NCBI RefSeq assembly: GCF_025766255.1
Contig: NW_026516795.1
Span: 1 to 64,000 of the forward strand
Direction of reading: 5' to 3'
Length of the DNA stretch: 64,000 bases
Source: Zychaea mexicana
Taxonomy: Eukaryota; Mucoromycota; Mucoromycetes; Mucorales; Lichtheimiaceae
Shown: positions 11,548-23,177 of the stretch, in pieces
Position numbering within the stretch: position 1 is the first letter of the stretch
Layout of the letters: every line of letters begins with the position of its first letter
Translations under genes and position numbers: made by a program
The notes under the pieces: model-generated
The model's database searches: none
Told to the model about the DNA's origin: nothing
The model's input: the letters and a program-made list of their open reading frames with translations, nothing else

Positions 11548-13732
11548 AATCTCGGTTGTAGTTGCTAAGTGGAGCTGTTGCAAGGAAGGGAAGAACGTTC
11601 TGAAACATGCCAGGCTTGCAGGTTCTCTCATCTCTCATCGGGGCTTAGAATTACGATCTCAGGTAAAAAAACAATGCACTGGTTCTTGAAGGAAACATGT
11701 TTTAAAATTCTATGTGCATTCCAAACCTTTTGATCCTTTATCAATACATAAGTTCTAAGCTCATTTATTGCGACAACTAGATGGTTTATGTGGTACACTA
11801 CTTGATGATGTTATATGCATTCGCTACTAGTGCGCAAAACATAAAGCACCAAGGATCGCGCACGAAATTTAGTTTTGAATTTTGAAATGCTCGCTATCAT
11901 AAATATCGTTCTGAGCTCTTAACACAGTGATGCACTTGTCATGAGAGCTCGAAAGCACTAACGCATTATCAAATTGTAAAATGTTGCTAATGATAACCAT
12001 ATAGTAGCTATGTCAGCTGGATTCATCGGCAGCTAGTTCTAGCTATGGCAATAAGAAGACAACTACAATTGACTGCTGCATCTTTGTCAATTTGAACCTT
12101 ATTCAAGAGTTAGCGGAAGCAGTGAATCAAGGCCATGATGAATATATGGAGCTTCTTTTTAAGCCCTTCCTAATACCTACTTCCTTTCTACGATGTACTT
12201 TTAAGAGTTTCTCTTGATCAAAGAAGTATTTTGATCCTCTTTCTTCTAATACTACTCCGTCTTTTCAACAAATTGAAGGTAAACTACCATGATACCGAAG
12301 TACACGAAAGGTAAGAACAAGAATTTATTTCCCCGTTATCATATATATGGCAGCGTTCTCACACTGGCTAATGAATTTTTTCTCAAGGATCTTGCATATA
12401 TCTTTGTAAGCATTATGTATCACCTTTTGCACAACATTATTTACTGCCTTTACAAACCTAATATCGCCAACATGTTGTCACTGTCAGGAAAGGAAGATAT
12501 TTCCGATTTATTTCATGATGAGCGATGATGGCCTGTCCTAAACTTTGTAAGCAACATTACTTTGAGAAGGTAGTAAAACATCAAATCGAGCGTGTTTGTC
12601 ACAATGCTCCGAGTATAGATACACTAAATTCACATGATATCATCCGGTACAGAAGCTTTAGCAAACGTACAAGCCTGCTGTATAAATTGAGTGACTGGCA
12701 TCGCAGAATAGCAGCAGCAATACCGGGAACCGGACCTCGTGTAAGCAAGGTAAAACAAGACCGATTGCGAAACTCGGAACGAATACTCGGTGCTGCGTTA
12801 GATGAAGCACCTGTTTATTTGATTACTAAAAACTAGCAGAGGGTCTGGGGAAATAAGACACAGGGTCCAAGCCAGACGGCGTTATCCAGATAAATTGGCA
12901 TATAGACAACTTCATGAATAAGCGTGCTCATCTACACTATACACACAGAACGCGTTACTGAGCATGGCTGCAGTATGTTCCGTAAAATGCTGTTTCTGAT
13001 CACGATATCTCATTGTCACTGTTGATTGTGCTTGTCAAAAATGTCTATATTAATGAAAACGACAATAATGCAGCACACTTGGGCATTTGAAAAATGTAAG
13101 GGTATCGTGAAATACAAGTTATTCGACCATAATGTCGCAACGGATGCGCGCATGGAGTTGGTATCAAAGTATTACTGTATGTGTAGTACTAGTAGCCCTG
13201 GACAAGAGAAATGGCTTTAAAAGCTAACATCTAGGAAAGCATGAAACATTGATTTTATTATTAGTGTCTATCATATGTTATTAGATCCATGGATCTGTAG
13301 CTGTTTGTTTTTAATATGCTTTCTCTTTTGCCGTGGCAGTGTTCTTGCTGCTTGGAAAGAGCTGGAAGGATGTCAGGACATAGAGAAAGGGTACACATGG
13401 ACGAAAGTATCGTTAAAGAAACAAGGAGACAACCAGTGCAAAAGTTGGACGGCCATTAATCAACACATCAGAAGACAAGGAGCTATGATGCGTCAAGAAT
13501 CAAACGGCATATCTTGAGAAGGAGCTCCTCTCATTGCTACTTTTTTTTTCGAAAACAACATGTAATTATGATGTTGCTAAATGCTGATATATGATATCTT
13601 GTGGTTGTAAGGGAATGGGCTCCAAAAGTAGTGCCGATGCAGATGTTATTAATCGTAATAGATGTATATAAAGAGGAAAAGAAACCCTCAGTGAAGCGAC
13701 ACATGGCTTCCGACCTGCCAATTTATCTCTCC

Positions 13733-13774
13733 ACTTTTCTCTATGGGGTTCCTACTTTCCTCTATGGGGTTCCT
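13733..13774 (+). repeat. Tandem duplication of a 21-bp unit
   Basis: Two adjacent 21-bp copies, 13733-13753 and 13754-13774, differ at one position. Each contains the core CTCTATGGGGTTCCT. In the surrounding short frame they produce the peptide repeat TFLYGVP, but the frame is not supported as a gene. Confidence 0.85.
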
Positions 13775-14085
13775 GCTATTTCTGAAAGCAGATCCTCCAT
13801 TGTTGATCTATCTTCCCGATGCTCTATCACAAGAAATTACACAGGAGTAATGACAAGGGAGACCGGACAAGAACAAGGCTAAGTGTCAAAAAAAACCTCG
13901 GGTGAAGTAGAAGTAGTAATGATGAATTAAGAATGATAAGTTGAGTGTGCAAAAGGTGATTGATCAGCTGTTGCGGATGGATGGATTGAATATCAAGGGT
14001 TTGTTCTAGTATCATAAATACCAAGCTTCGTTCAATCCTGGATACCTCTTTACTCTTCAATCAGTGCTATTTTTCGCTTTACACG

Positions 14086-14105
14086 CACACACACACACAC
14101 ACACA
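14086..14105. repeat. (CA)n microsatellite
   Basis: A run of alternating CA lies just upstream of the short ORF at 14112, within what would be its leader. Confidence 0.9.
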
Positions 14106-14111
14106 CTCAAA

Positions 14112-14408
14112 ATGCATCTCATGAAATCATTTTTGCCTGCAGCTGCCTCGGCACTGCAATCTGCGTTCCTCTGGTTCGCCGGTTTTCTTTCCTCCCCCTC
14201 TGCCTCCTCCCCCTCTGCCTCCTCCTCCTCTACCTCCTCCTCCTCCATCGCCACCAACAAGGACGACAACTGCAACCAGGCCGCTTTTGAGCTCACTGCT
14301 GAGGATCTAGCATTGGTCTTGAGCGCGGCGGTCTCGGTTGTGGAGACAACGATCTCGGTTGACCAAGCGGCAGCATCGTTGGTAAGGACCATGCTTCTGA
14401 TTACCTAG
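14112..14408 (+). CDS. Short Ser-rich protein of unknown function with in-frame stop before a possible CaaX end
   Basis: The frame begins at ATG 14112, after a CA microsatellite and a pyrimidine-rich leader, and codes for 98 residues. A hydrophobic N-terminal part (SALQSAFLWFAGFL) could be a signal anchor. A low-complexity Ser linker, the acidic segment FELTAEDLALVLSAAVSV and a short hydrophobic end follow. After the TAG at 14406-14408 the same frame stays open for 24 more codons to TAA 14481-14483 and ends in KKTCCVL, a possible geranylgeranylation (CaaX) signal. A GTAAGG donor and a CTAG acceptor flank exactly 27 bases containing the stop, but 27 nt is very short for an intron. No family recognised; this may not be a gene. 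Confidence 0.35.
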   Translation: MHLMKSFLPAAASALQSAFLWFAGFLSSPSASSPSASSSSTSSSSIATNKDDNCNQAAFELTAEDLALVLSAAVSVVETTISVDQAAASLVRTMLLIT

Positions 14409-14483
14409 CTCATGGTCCGTGTAACACTTCTGGTAGCCAGGGCTATCCTCTGGGCTATCAAGAAAACATGCTGTGTCCTGTAA

Positions 14484-16409
14484 AGGTATCTATAGTCAGC
14501 CACGTTCTTCCTTTTGTACAATCTTCATGGGTTATTATATGTTTGCTAATGCCAGTAAGATGTGTTTAGAGCCTGGACTGAAAGGTAAAAGAAACAGCGG
14601 TCGGTCCACTGCAAATATGTAAATCATTCGTAAATCCCCAGATAAAAACCATCGCTATGTTGTATCGAGCCATAGACTAATTACAACTTGACTTAGCAGC
14701 GCCGCTCTCAGCCGCAACATTTCTGCACTGCTCGTCTCCGTCGGTCCTACGCTTATCCTTACTGCACTAAGGTTTATCTCTTGCCTCTTTCTCTCTCACA
14801 CTCTATATATAACAACTTTACCAATGTCAGACGTGGAATTAAACGAAGCAAGAACTGTCCGTTACAACATTAGCAAAGAAAAAAGATCCTTCCCAGAAAC
14901 TAATTCAGAAAACCCCTCCCCCACTCTCACTCAACACTGCAGTTCCACTACATTCAGCCGCATCCGGCACTGGCGGGATCGCGATATCATCACCTTTTTT
15001 GTTCATTTATCCAAGAGCTTTTAAATTAAAATAGATTAAAATGGACTTAAAACACAAAAGCAACGTGTAACATTCCACGCTTTTATCGTATACCAGTGGT
15101 TGTTATGTGCCAAACTATATATATAGTGCGAGAGTAATGGTAAAGTAATGGTTCATATCGATAACCAAGACTTGAGCATAGAGGTTGCACAATTAAATAA
15201 AGTCGTAAGCGAGTTAAAATTGGTATTTGAGCTGCTATAGTGCTATCATAGCATATAAATCATACCTCTCGCGCGTTCACTTGCGAAATAGATATATTTA
15301 GCAAGCTGCCTGTTACATTTGTATGTATCTTAATTACGATATCATTTCCAACAAAGATATTAATTTACTGTAGACTTGATATTGCTGCAATGACTAGGTC
15401 ATGAATAGCGCTCTTACACTCAGCATCTTATACCAACTATGATACTGCTGGACAGCAATGTCTTCTGAGCCTTTGATCACTTTCTGTTCAAGCTTCATAT
15501 TTGAATAATTCCTGTTGCACGGGTGTAGGATTCAAGATAAGTATTTAGTATGACCACTATATAGCATTATCAGCATGTCCTCCATATTTTACTAACCCTT
15601 ATTTTTCCCCGCTTACAGACAAGCAAGTAACCTCGAGTCAATAAAAAAATTCACCTTGAAAGGAGTGATATCTTCCCGACACTTATCAAATTGTGCCTGC
15701 TACTTGGCCGAGGAAAATATGCTCGTTTACATACCTATGCTGCGTCATAACGTGCGAGCTCGCAAACCTTCACAGTCTTCTTAAATAAATATTAATTTCT
15801 CGAATATCAATCATAAGACAGATGACATTTAATACCTAAATGTCAACGCGAAGCTTGCGGTACAAAAATGGAAGCGTAGATCTGTCCATCTTTCTTGTGG
15901 TATTTTTGATGCTAGATCGATTGCTTAGGAAGACGAATTAAGAGTGATCAATATTGTCTAATATGGGAACTTCTCTACGCTTCGGGCACGCCTTCAAAAG
16001 GTGCTCAAGAACAATGATCTGGTGTTCTTGCTCACAGTTGAAAGAAATGGATTGTTGTCCTTTGAAAAATGATTTTTCTTGGTAGAAATAGTTGCTTTGG
16101 TCAAGCTATCGGGTACTAAAGAGCAGCATCTTATCAACGCACAATGGGTACTCACAGCCAGAGTGAACAGACATGTTGCGGACCAATTACGAAGTCAAAC
16201 GCATCCAAGTGCGGTGCCTGAAACACACCGCATGAAGACAACATGCATGTACATAGCAGTAAGATATCATACTGGCATGCATGTATACAGGGTCATCCAA
16301 TGAGTTTGATGGTATTAAACATGTTAAAATTTTATTGTTATGATTTTTGCCTTTTGCTTTTGTATTGTTTTGATTGAGATTTTCCAACACGAAGGAAAGA
16401 TAATACATT
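14484..16409. other. Gene-poor AT-rich interval
   Basis: No recognisable gene. A TATA-like CTATATATAA sequence at about 14803-14812 precedes an ATG at 14824, which opens a 66-codon frame with a polar start. It has no family resemblance and no clear continuation. The right part (15000-16400) is AT-rich with only short spurious frames. Confidence 0.35.
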
Positions 16410-18324
16410 CTAAAGCTGTTGCATGCTACCCAGCATGGCTTGTGTTCGCATGATCTACATATTACCAAAATTTAAAATGTTAGCACCGGCATACTAGCGG
16501 ATACAGCAATTTTCCCCTCAAATGCAAACAGATCTTTTACCTCTAAAGCCTGCTTTATTTCCAAATGTCGACGTGCAGCATCAAGCCAGTCAGCAGCCAA
16601 GTGTTTGGGCCAGCCCTTGAGCTGGTTAACTTCTCGAGTGGCACTCTCCAAATCATTCTCCTTGTGCAAATAGTACTCTGCGCGTGCGAGGCGTGCTTCC
16701 AAATCGTCACCGGGCACCAATCCTTCCTTCTTGAACATCAATTTGCTCATGATGATCGAGATGATATGCGAGATCATACTGCTGCCCTCTTCGGGTATAA
16801 GCGACGCCCGTCGCACCTCAGTGGCGACGTTAGCAAAGCGGGTGACCATTTGAGCCATAGAATCGATGCCATGGCGTGCCACGGTCTCGGAAATGTTAGA
16901 GGCGATAACCTGGACCAACTCGTCGTTTCGTCGCTCGGTAATGTCAGCAAATGGAGAGGCGGGTGCGCTGATTGTCAAAAGGGCTTGTAATTCGTCCAAG
17001 AAAGCTTCTTGGTTACCAGCATAAGCTGCTCTGCCCAAGGCATCCACAGCGATCGTCAACTGATGTGCCTTGCGAGCGTCATCCAGTGATTCGGCATTGG
17101 CATACGAGAGCTTTTCAAACACACGCTGGCGAACGGCGACTTCATCAACACGCGAAAGACGACCACCACGCTCGGTCTCGACCTGTTGACGCACCTCACG
17201 TACGTACTGTCGCTGGATCTCGGTAGCGCGTTCCTTCAATTCAGCAGACAATTTGCCCAAGAATGCGTCGCGTTGCTGTCCCAACTCCTGTGTAGCAATA
17301 GCGTTCATTTCCTTTTGCAAGTCCAAAGCTTCAGCAGCGAAATCACCCTTCATCTTGTTTTCCTTTTCGATGACGCGATCGCGTGATCGTTGACGAGCAG
17401 ACTTGACCTTGTTATCAATTTCGTCAGTGTGACCTTCGATATGTTTCTCAACATCACTAGCAGCCTGTGTCAATGCAGCAGAATCCTTCAACACGCGGTC
17501 CTGCTCGGTTTGTACATGATGGTAGTCGTTCTGGAGACGTTCGATTTCGTGTGTACCGTAATCTGCCAGTCGCTTTGCATGACCCTTGAGTCCGGCGTCG
17601 TTCAACATCTTGACGAGTTCCTGTACCGTCTTTGCAAGTTCGTCGATAGCGGGTTCACCCACAGTGGCGAATTGCGGTACAGCCGCTGCTTCGTCCGTCT
17701 CAATAATGTTGGCAAAAATGCTGCCGCGACGACCCATACGCTTTGTTTTTCGTACAGTAGGTGCTGGACCGCTGCCTGCTGTTGCTGGTGTGGTGTTTTC
17801 GCTATCCTTGTCGCCACCGGTAAGCTGAGCTACGGTGTCACTGGCGTACTCGTACAGGTCCATCGACGTGTCTTTTGCTTTGACAGCATATTCTTTAAGT
17901 GTAACAGAGTATTTTTGTGCCTTTTGCTTCATCGCAATGGCCTTGTCGAAGTTTTCTTTAACGTCTTTGTCGTGCATGGCATCTTCGATAGCATCGAGCA
18001 ACTGTTCGCCGCCAGGTACATAAGTCGTGTACGTGTCGTAGAATGCTTCGTTGTTGAGAGCTTCGTAGGTTGCGCCAGCATAGACAGTGCCAGCCAAAGC
18101 AGTGGTCCACACGAGCTTTTTGCCCAATGAACCTTTCTTGGGTTTGGCAGCTTCAGTTGCATAGTGTCTCGAGGCCTGTTGTCGTTGTTATCAAAGAAGT
18201 AATGGAAATTAGGAGAACATTAAAAAGACAAGCTGTACAGACAAACATAAGATAGAGTGCTTACTCGAGCAGCGGGCCGTGAGGCGGCGCGAGTGCCAGC
18301 TCGTGTCAATGCAGAAGCAAGCAT
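16410..18324 (-). CDS. MIC60: MICOS complex subunit MIC60 (mitofilin)
   Basis: Three exons on the minus strand, 18324-18265, 18175-16541 and 16454-16410, give 579 residues. Exon 1 encodes only the start of a mitochondrial presequence rich in Arg and Ala (MLASALTRAGTRAASRPAAR). Exon 2 completes it (ASRHYATE) and adds the single membrane segment VWTTALAGTVYAGATY, a long coiled coil (about residues 190-400, with RDRVIEKENKMKGDF and REVRQQVETERGGRLSRV) and the C-terminal mitofilin signature (FANVATEVRRASLIPEEGSS, ARAEYYLHKENDLESATRE, LKGWPKHLAADWLDAARR). The third exon adds IMRTQAMLGSMQQL and replaces the false tail produced by reading into the intron. MIC60 sits in the inner mitochondrial membrane and shapes cristae junctions. 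The gene is head to head with the aminopeptidase gene. Confidence 0.95.
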
Positions 18325-18522
18325 GGCAGATCTTTTAAAAAAAAGAGAGAGTATCAAAAAGTCCAGTTTCCGAAAATCGCCCCCTTCACACTTGACAAAA
18401 AAAAGGACGGCGTCATCAAACTTGAGAAGAAAGTCAAAGCGGACGCCTAAATTAGCATTTTGTTGCTCCAAGCTTACACCTTCAAAGCTGTGTATCTTCT
18501 CTTCTACAAACCCGACTCTCTA
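18325..18522. promoter_or_regulatory. Shared divergent promoter of MIC60 and the M17 aminopeptidase gene
   Basis: Only 198 bp separate the two start codons, so both core promoters and leaders must lie here. No TATA box is obvious. Because both products carry an N-terminal presequence-like segment, co-regulation of two mitochondrial proteins is a reasonable inference. Confidence 0.6.
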
Positions 18523-20617
18523 ATGTCACGCATTCTTCTCGGCCGCTTGTCTGCAGCTAGACGTCCTGCCACGATCCCGACTTTCCAGAGACGCTTTTTC
18601 CACAATGCCGAGAAATATGACGCACTCGTGATAGGTGCTTATACCAATGCAGAGGAGATCTCTCTTTCTGCGACTCAAAGCATTTCGTCCGGAACACAAA
18701 AAGTCGTGCTTGAACAACTCGCAGCTTCTGCCTTTAAGAAACAAGGTGACGTGCGCACTTTGTATAATGTCGGTGGCGTTAAGCAGGTTGCTGTGGTATC
18801 TCTTGGCAAAAAGGGCGAAACCACAGGCGAAGCCGAGCGACTTGAAAGTGCAAGAATGGCGGTAAGTCCAGCATAATTCCAAACGCACGACGAAAAAAGA
18901 AAAGCAACAGTAAAGATAGTGAACGAAGGATGTGTATATAAAAAAAAGTCGGCTCTAGGTATCCAAGCCTTACGCAAACAAGGCGTCAAGAATGTGGGCG
19001 TGGATGTATCTGTGAGCGCGCACGGTGCAGCTGAAGGCGCTGTTTTGGCCCAATTTGCGTTTGACAAGCTGAAGAACGAAAAGTCGCGTGCTGATGCTAT
19101 TCAGGTGACGCCATTCTCGGAATCTGCCGAGGAGTCGAAACTTGACTGGGAAAGCGGTCAAATCTATGGCGCGTCGCAAAACTTGGCCCGTATGCTCATG
19201 ACCTCGCCTGGAAACTTGATGACCCCCAAGCTGTTCTCGGAGGAGGTCGCGTATCTTTTGGCCGGGTTGGAAAACGTGGAAGTTATTGTGCATGATGAGG
19301 AGTGGGCTCAACGTCAAAAGATGAACTCGTTCTTGGCCGTTGCCAAGGGAAGGTATGAAAAACGGCATAAACATCTGTTGTCAATAAGAAAGTTATTAAT
19401 GATCATCCATCCGACAGTGATGAAGCACCCCGATTTTTGGAAATTCATTACCGAGGTGCAACTGAAGATCAGGCACCGCATGGATTTGTTGGCAAGGGTA
19501 ATGTACTATATATGAGTCGCCGATCCTTCTAGTGTAGCAACAACAAGGAGATGAAGAAGCACCCTGACCGTTTTCTTGTGTTACTCTATTAGGTGTCACA
19601 TTTGACTCGTATGTACAGAGCAGCAAGTCTATAACAAGTTAATTGGGCTGTTGTTTAAACTAACGCTAACCTCCTGGGCTTACTGACTGTAGAGGAGGCA
19701 TTTCGCTCAAGCCATCCAACAACATGGCGCTCATGAAGGGTGATATGGGAGGAGCTGCTACCGTGGCCGGTGCATTATATGGTATCTCGAAGCTTCAGCT
19801 GCCAGTCAACATTGTTGCCACAATCCCTCTCTGCGAAAACATGCCTTCATCCAAAGCCACCAAGCCGGGAGATGTGGTTCGCGCCATGGTAGGTAGAAAG
19901 CAGGATGCTTGTGAGCAAAATGGATAGCAGCTAAATGACAGCATTCATAGAACGGGAAATCGATTGAGGTCATGGATACTGATGCTGAAGGACGGTTGAT
20001 TCTGGTAAGTGTTGCATTATTAACAAGTTTATAGCTTTTCTGGCCAGGTTTTGCTAATTTTCTGTTTTAAGGCCGATGCACTTTACTATCTCAGCTCTAA
20101 ATTTTCACCTGAAAGCATCATTGATTTAGCGACTCTGACAGGTGCCATGGACGTGGCTCTTGGCAACGTATACGCTGGCGTATTCACAAATTCGGATGGC
20201 TTGTGGAGCCGACTGAATGAGGCCGGTATACTAACCTCTGACCCATTCTGGCGCATGCCTCTGCATGAGGGATACTTGAAGGAGATGAAGGAGTCAGACG
20301 TGGCAGACCTCAACAACCTGGGCAAGGGCAGAAGTGGAGGTGCTGCCTCGGCTGCAGCCTTCCTATCAGAATTCGTGGCTGGCTTAGATCCTGAGGAAGG
20401 TTACAAGGTGCAGCACCCTGCGTGGGCACACATTGACATTGCAGGCGTGATGGACAGCGCATCGACTCATGGCTACCATATCAAGGGCATGTCAGGTAAG
20501 TAGTGGCTACACGTCATATGATGCGATCGGAAAAAGACTTAACAATCTTTTTTGACAGGACGACCTACTCGCTCGCTGATAGAATATGCAAGAGGAATAA
20601 CAACAAAGCAACAATAA
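18523..20617 (+). CDS. LAP3: Leucyl/cytosol aminopeptidase, M17 family, probably mitochondrial
   Basis: Eight exons (18523-18861, 18949-19352, 19418-19497, 19593-19608, 19693-19888, 19951-20004, 20072-20495, 20559-20617) give 523 residues with all phases consistent. The N-terminus (MSRILLGRLSAARRPATIPT...RRFFHN) looks like a mitochondrial presequence. The catalytic C-terminal domain carries the M17 motifs: FVGKGVTFDSGGISLKP (active-site Lys and metal-binding Asp), MKGDMGGAATV, and the signature MDTDAEGRLILADAL. The end of the domain has HIDIAGVMDSASTHGYHIKGMSGRPTRSL. M17 enzymes are two-metal hexameric exopeptidases that remove N-terminal residues from peptides. Exon 4 is just 16 nt and encodes part of the metal-binding motif. 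Confidence 0.95.
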
Positions 20618-21295
20618 AAAACTAAAGCGGACCAGGGCACGCACACTTTAACAAGCTTTATTAGCTCTTTAATGACCCAATTTTTGCTTGTGTCACCTCG
20701 ACTATATAAGTGGCAGACCATTTTGTCAAGCAATCAGGCTTCTTGGCCTCCTTTATAACCGCTAGAGAGCAGAGCGCTTGATGGCAACGTCTCGTGCAAA
20801 AAAGCAGCGAATGCACCGTACGCCTTAACGGGTGTAGGTGTAAAGGGCTGATGTCGGCCCACAGCACGCACCCCCTCTTGTCCATCTGGTTGCTACGCCT
20901 GGCCGCCTCCGATCATCCTGAAACATGCGGCATAAAGCGTGGCAAATTTGATGAGCATCACACGAAGGGAAATAATCATACATACACGTCCGTAGTCGGC
21001 TGTGAAAGAGAGAGAGAGAGAGAGAGGGAATAGAAAAGTTGATGCTACACAAAGACACAACATAGCACGCGGCTCGCTTACCCAGATTTGAGCCATCTTA
21101 TAAACATGCTTATATTTCGGGGCCAATCAACCTAGCCTTTCCTTTTTTCTCTTGTTTTTCTTTCTCTCTTGCTCCTCCCTTCTTCTTTCTTCTATCGTCA
21201 CCAGCTCAAGAGCTCACAATCACTCTCATTTCAATCCCCACACGTACCTCCCATACAACTTCCACTTTCCCAGAAAACACTTCAGTAATCATACA
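20618..21295. other. Intergenic region upstream of the septin gene
   Basis: No gene seen. It contains a (GA)n tract at about 21006-21027 and a long pyrimidine-rich leader (21140-21220) leading to the septin ATG. Confidence 0.5.
21006..21027. repeat. (GA)n microsatellite
   Basis: Uninterrupted alternating GA about 270 bp upstream of the septin start. Confidence 0.9.
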
Positions 21296-22712
21296 ATGTC
21301 TCCTCGGTCAAGGAGAAATGCAGTGTCCTATTTTAACGTGATGGTCGTCGGCTTCTCGGGCGTCGGCAAGACATCGTTTATCAAAACGCTCATGGCAGCC
21401 CTGAACAGTGAAGTGTCCAAGGACAAGCGTGAGTCGTTTGGAAGCCAACCCGCCGACTCGAACGCTCTTGCAGGGCCGCTGACAAAGACACTCAAGCCAT
21501 ACACGGCGTCGGCCGGCATTGACGTAGATGGTGAAAAGATCATGTTCACTGTCATTGACACACCGGGTTTCCAGAGCGACTATTTGATTGACAAACAGCT
21601 GCATGATATTCTTGGTTATATCGAACACCAATTTGATTTGACACTGGCCGAGGTAAATTATCTTGGAATCCGAATTCTCGGGCTTAATAAACAAATGGGA
21701 AAAAAAGGGGGGAGAACGGGGAGAGCTTCTTGCCAAGTTGGAAGGAGTGATGGTTGTATGTATGTATGAGTGAGTGAGTGTGCGTGCTTGTGAGGTTGGT
21801 GGCGTAGATGGAGGAGGAGGAGTTGGTCCGGGAAAGGTTGCACAGGTCATACCTTGAAACCTGATTTTTTTTTTGTCGTTCTTGAACTTTACAACCTCTA
21901 CGTAGGAGAGCAAAGTGAAGCGAAACCCAAAGGCCGTCGACACTCAGGTACACGCATGTCTGTATGTGATCGACCCGACGAAACGTGCGCTGGACCAGTA
22001 CGATATTCGCATCTTAACCCGGCTCGCAGAGCGTGTCAACGTCATCCCTGTCGTCGGCAAGGCAGACACACTGACCTTAGCACAACGCCGTCGATTGAAG
22101 CCAACCATCCTCCGCGACATTTACACCACACAAAAGATACCTCTCTACGGCATGCCCGAGGACGAAGAGGAAGACGAGGAAGACGACGAGGAAGAGGAAA
22201 AGACGGAAGAGAAGCAAGACAACAATAACAGTTATAAGAACGGTGTAAAGGATGGCGAACACCACGAAGGAGGGGACGACAATAACGATGATAATAAAGC
22301 CAGCAAAACAACGACGACCGGATCGTCGCTAGACGACTTCCTCAGCCAATTTAACTATGAAGAGGAAGATGAAGAGACGCAGGCTTTCCTCGACTACTTG
22401 AAGCTCATTCCCTTCAGCGTCATTGCATATGAGGATGATCCAGAAACGGGCGACCCGATCGAGATTGAGGGCATCAAGATTGGACGCGATTATGGCTGGG
22501 GCAAGATCGACTGTCTGAGTGACAGCACGAGCGATTTCAACAGTTTGAAGACGATGCTGCTCTCGACACACCGCCGAATCCTCCAGACTGAAACGGTTGA
22601 ACGGTACTACGAGCAATACCGCACGGAGCGACTGTTGATCAAACGAGCGACCAAGCTGAAGAGTATGGATGTTGGCAAGAAGCTTCTTGACGATTTGAAC
22701 CAGCTTAAATAA
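21296..22712 (+). CDS. Divergent septin-family GTPase with an acidic insert
   Basis: Two exons, 21296-21652 and 21906-22712, encode 387 residues. The septin GTPase order is clear: P-loop GFSGVGKTSFIKTL (residues about 19-32), G3 DTPGF, YVIDPTKRALDQYD, G4 VVGKADTLT, and the septin unique element toward the end (YGWGKIDCL, LKTMLLSTHRRIL, VERYYEQYRTERL). Two features differ from usual core septins. The G4 motif has Gly in place of the common Ala (GKAD rather than AKAD). Between G4 and the following strand IPFSVIAYED lies an insert of roughly 75 residues made mostly of Glu/Asp, then Asn/Asp/Thr. The C-terminus stops soon after the septin element and lacks a long coiled coil. Septins form filaments at the cell cortex and septa; this would be a non-canonical member. 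Confidence 0.85.
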
Positions 22713-23177
22713 TACGTTGTCTTTTTTTTACCTTTGTGTATCATGTGTGTAGCGTAAAAAAAGGAAACCAGACTTGTATACCCTGCACTCCTTGTCCCTC
22801 TTCTCTCTACTACTACCACTATTTCTTTGTTCCTCCTCTACCAGCAGCAACAGCAACAACAACAACAACAACAGCAAATCATCTCCAGCTTATAACCTTT
22901 CTCTTATTACAATTACCACTGGGGCCTTAAACAGTTGAGCCGTCAATATAGTACGCGCGCAGATCACGACACACACACACACACACACACACACAAAACC
23001 CCTCTTGACCCCCTCGGTTGAATTTACCATACACATACATAAAGTATTTTTCTTTCCATACTACACAATACAGACAACCCTCTTTTCTCTTCTCTTCTCC
23101 TCCTTTTCTCCTGTTATCTTATTGTTACTATTAATTGTTATTGCTATCACTATTATTCCCTTGTTTTATACAAAGAA
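22713..23177. other. Intergenic region with CAA and CA repeats upstream of SHO1
   Basis: Contains a CAA/CAG-type run (about 22840-22880), a (CA)n tract at about 22969-22995 and a pyrimidine-rich leader (23070-23120). No gene is seen; it should hold the SHO1 promoter. Confidence 0.5.

Larger units (their letters stand above)
11548..14111. other. Gene-poor AT-rich interval with short unexplained frames
   Basis: No recognisable gene. Two adjacent plus-strand frames, 12289-12528 (79 codons, hydrophobic middle) and 12525-12836 (103 codons, basic), overlap by four bases in different frames and could be remains of one gene. They resemble no family I know. Further small frames at 13026-13220, 13275-13517 and 13601-13882 also lack any recognisable motif. 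The left end must hold the promoter of the leftward V-ATPase subunit H gene. Confidence 0.35.

Noticed and set aside
14057..14392. Minus-strand Glu-rich frame opposite the Ser-rich ORF
   Set aside because: Complement of TCC/CTC repeats giving poly-Glu; no start context or motif.
16472..16540. MIC60 tail VKDLFAFEGKIAV
   Set aside because: Read-through into the last intron; the spliced tail IMRTQAMLGSMQQL matches the mitofilin C-terminus.
17390..18130. 246-codon plus-strand frame over MIC60
   Set aside because: Antisense to a well-supported MIC60 exon; Cys/Phe-rich composition without motifs.
21684..21953. Frames inside the septin intron
   Set aside because: They fall in the 253-nt intron and its borders; no independent support.
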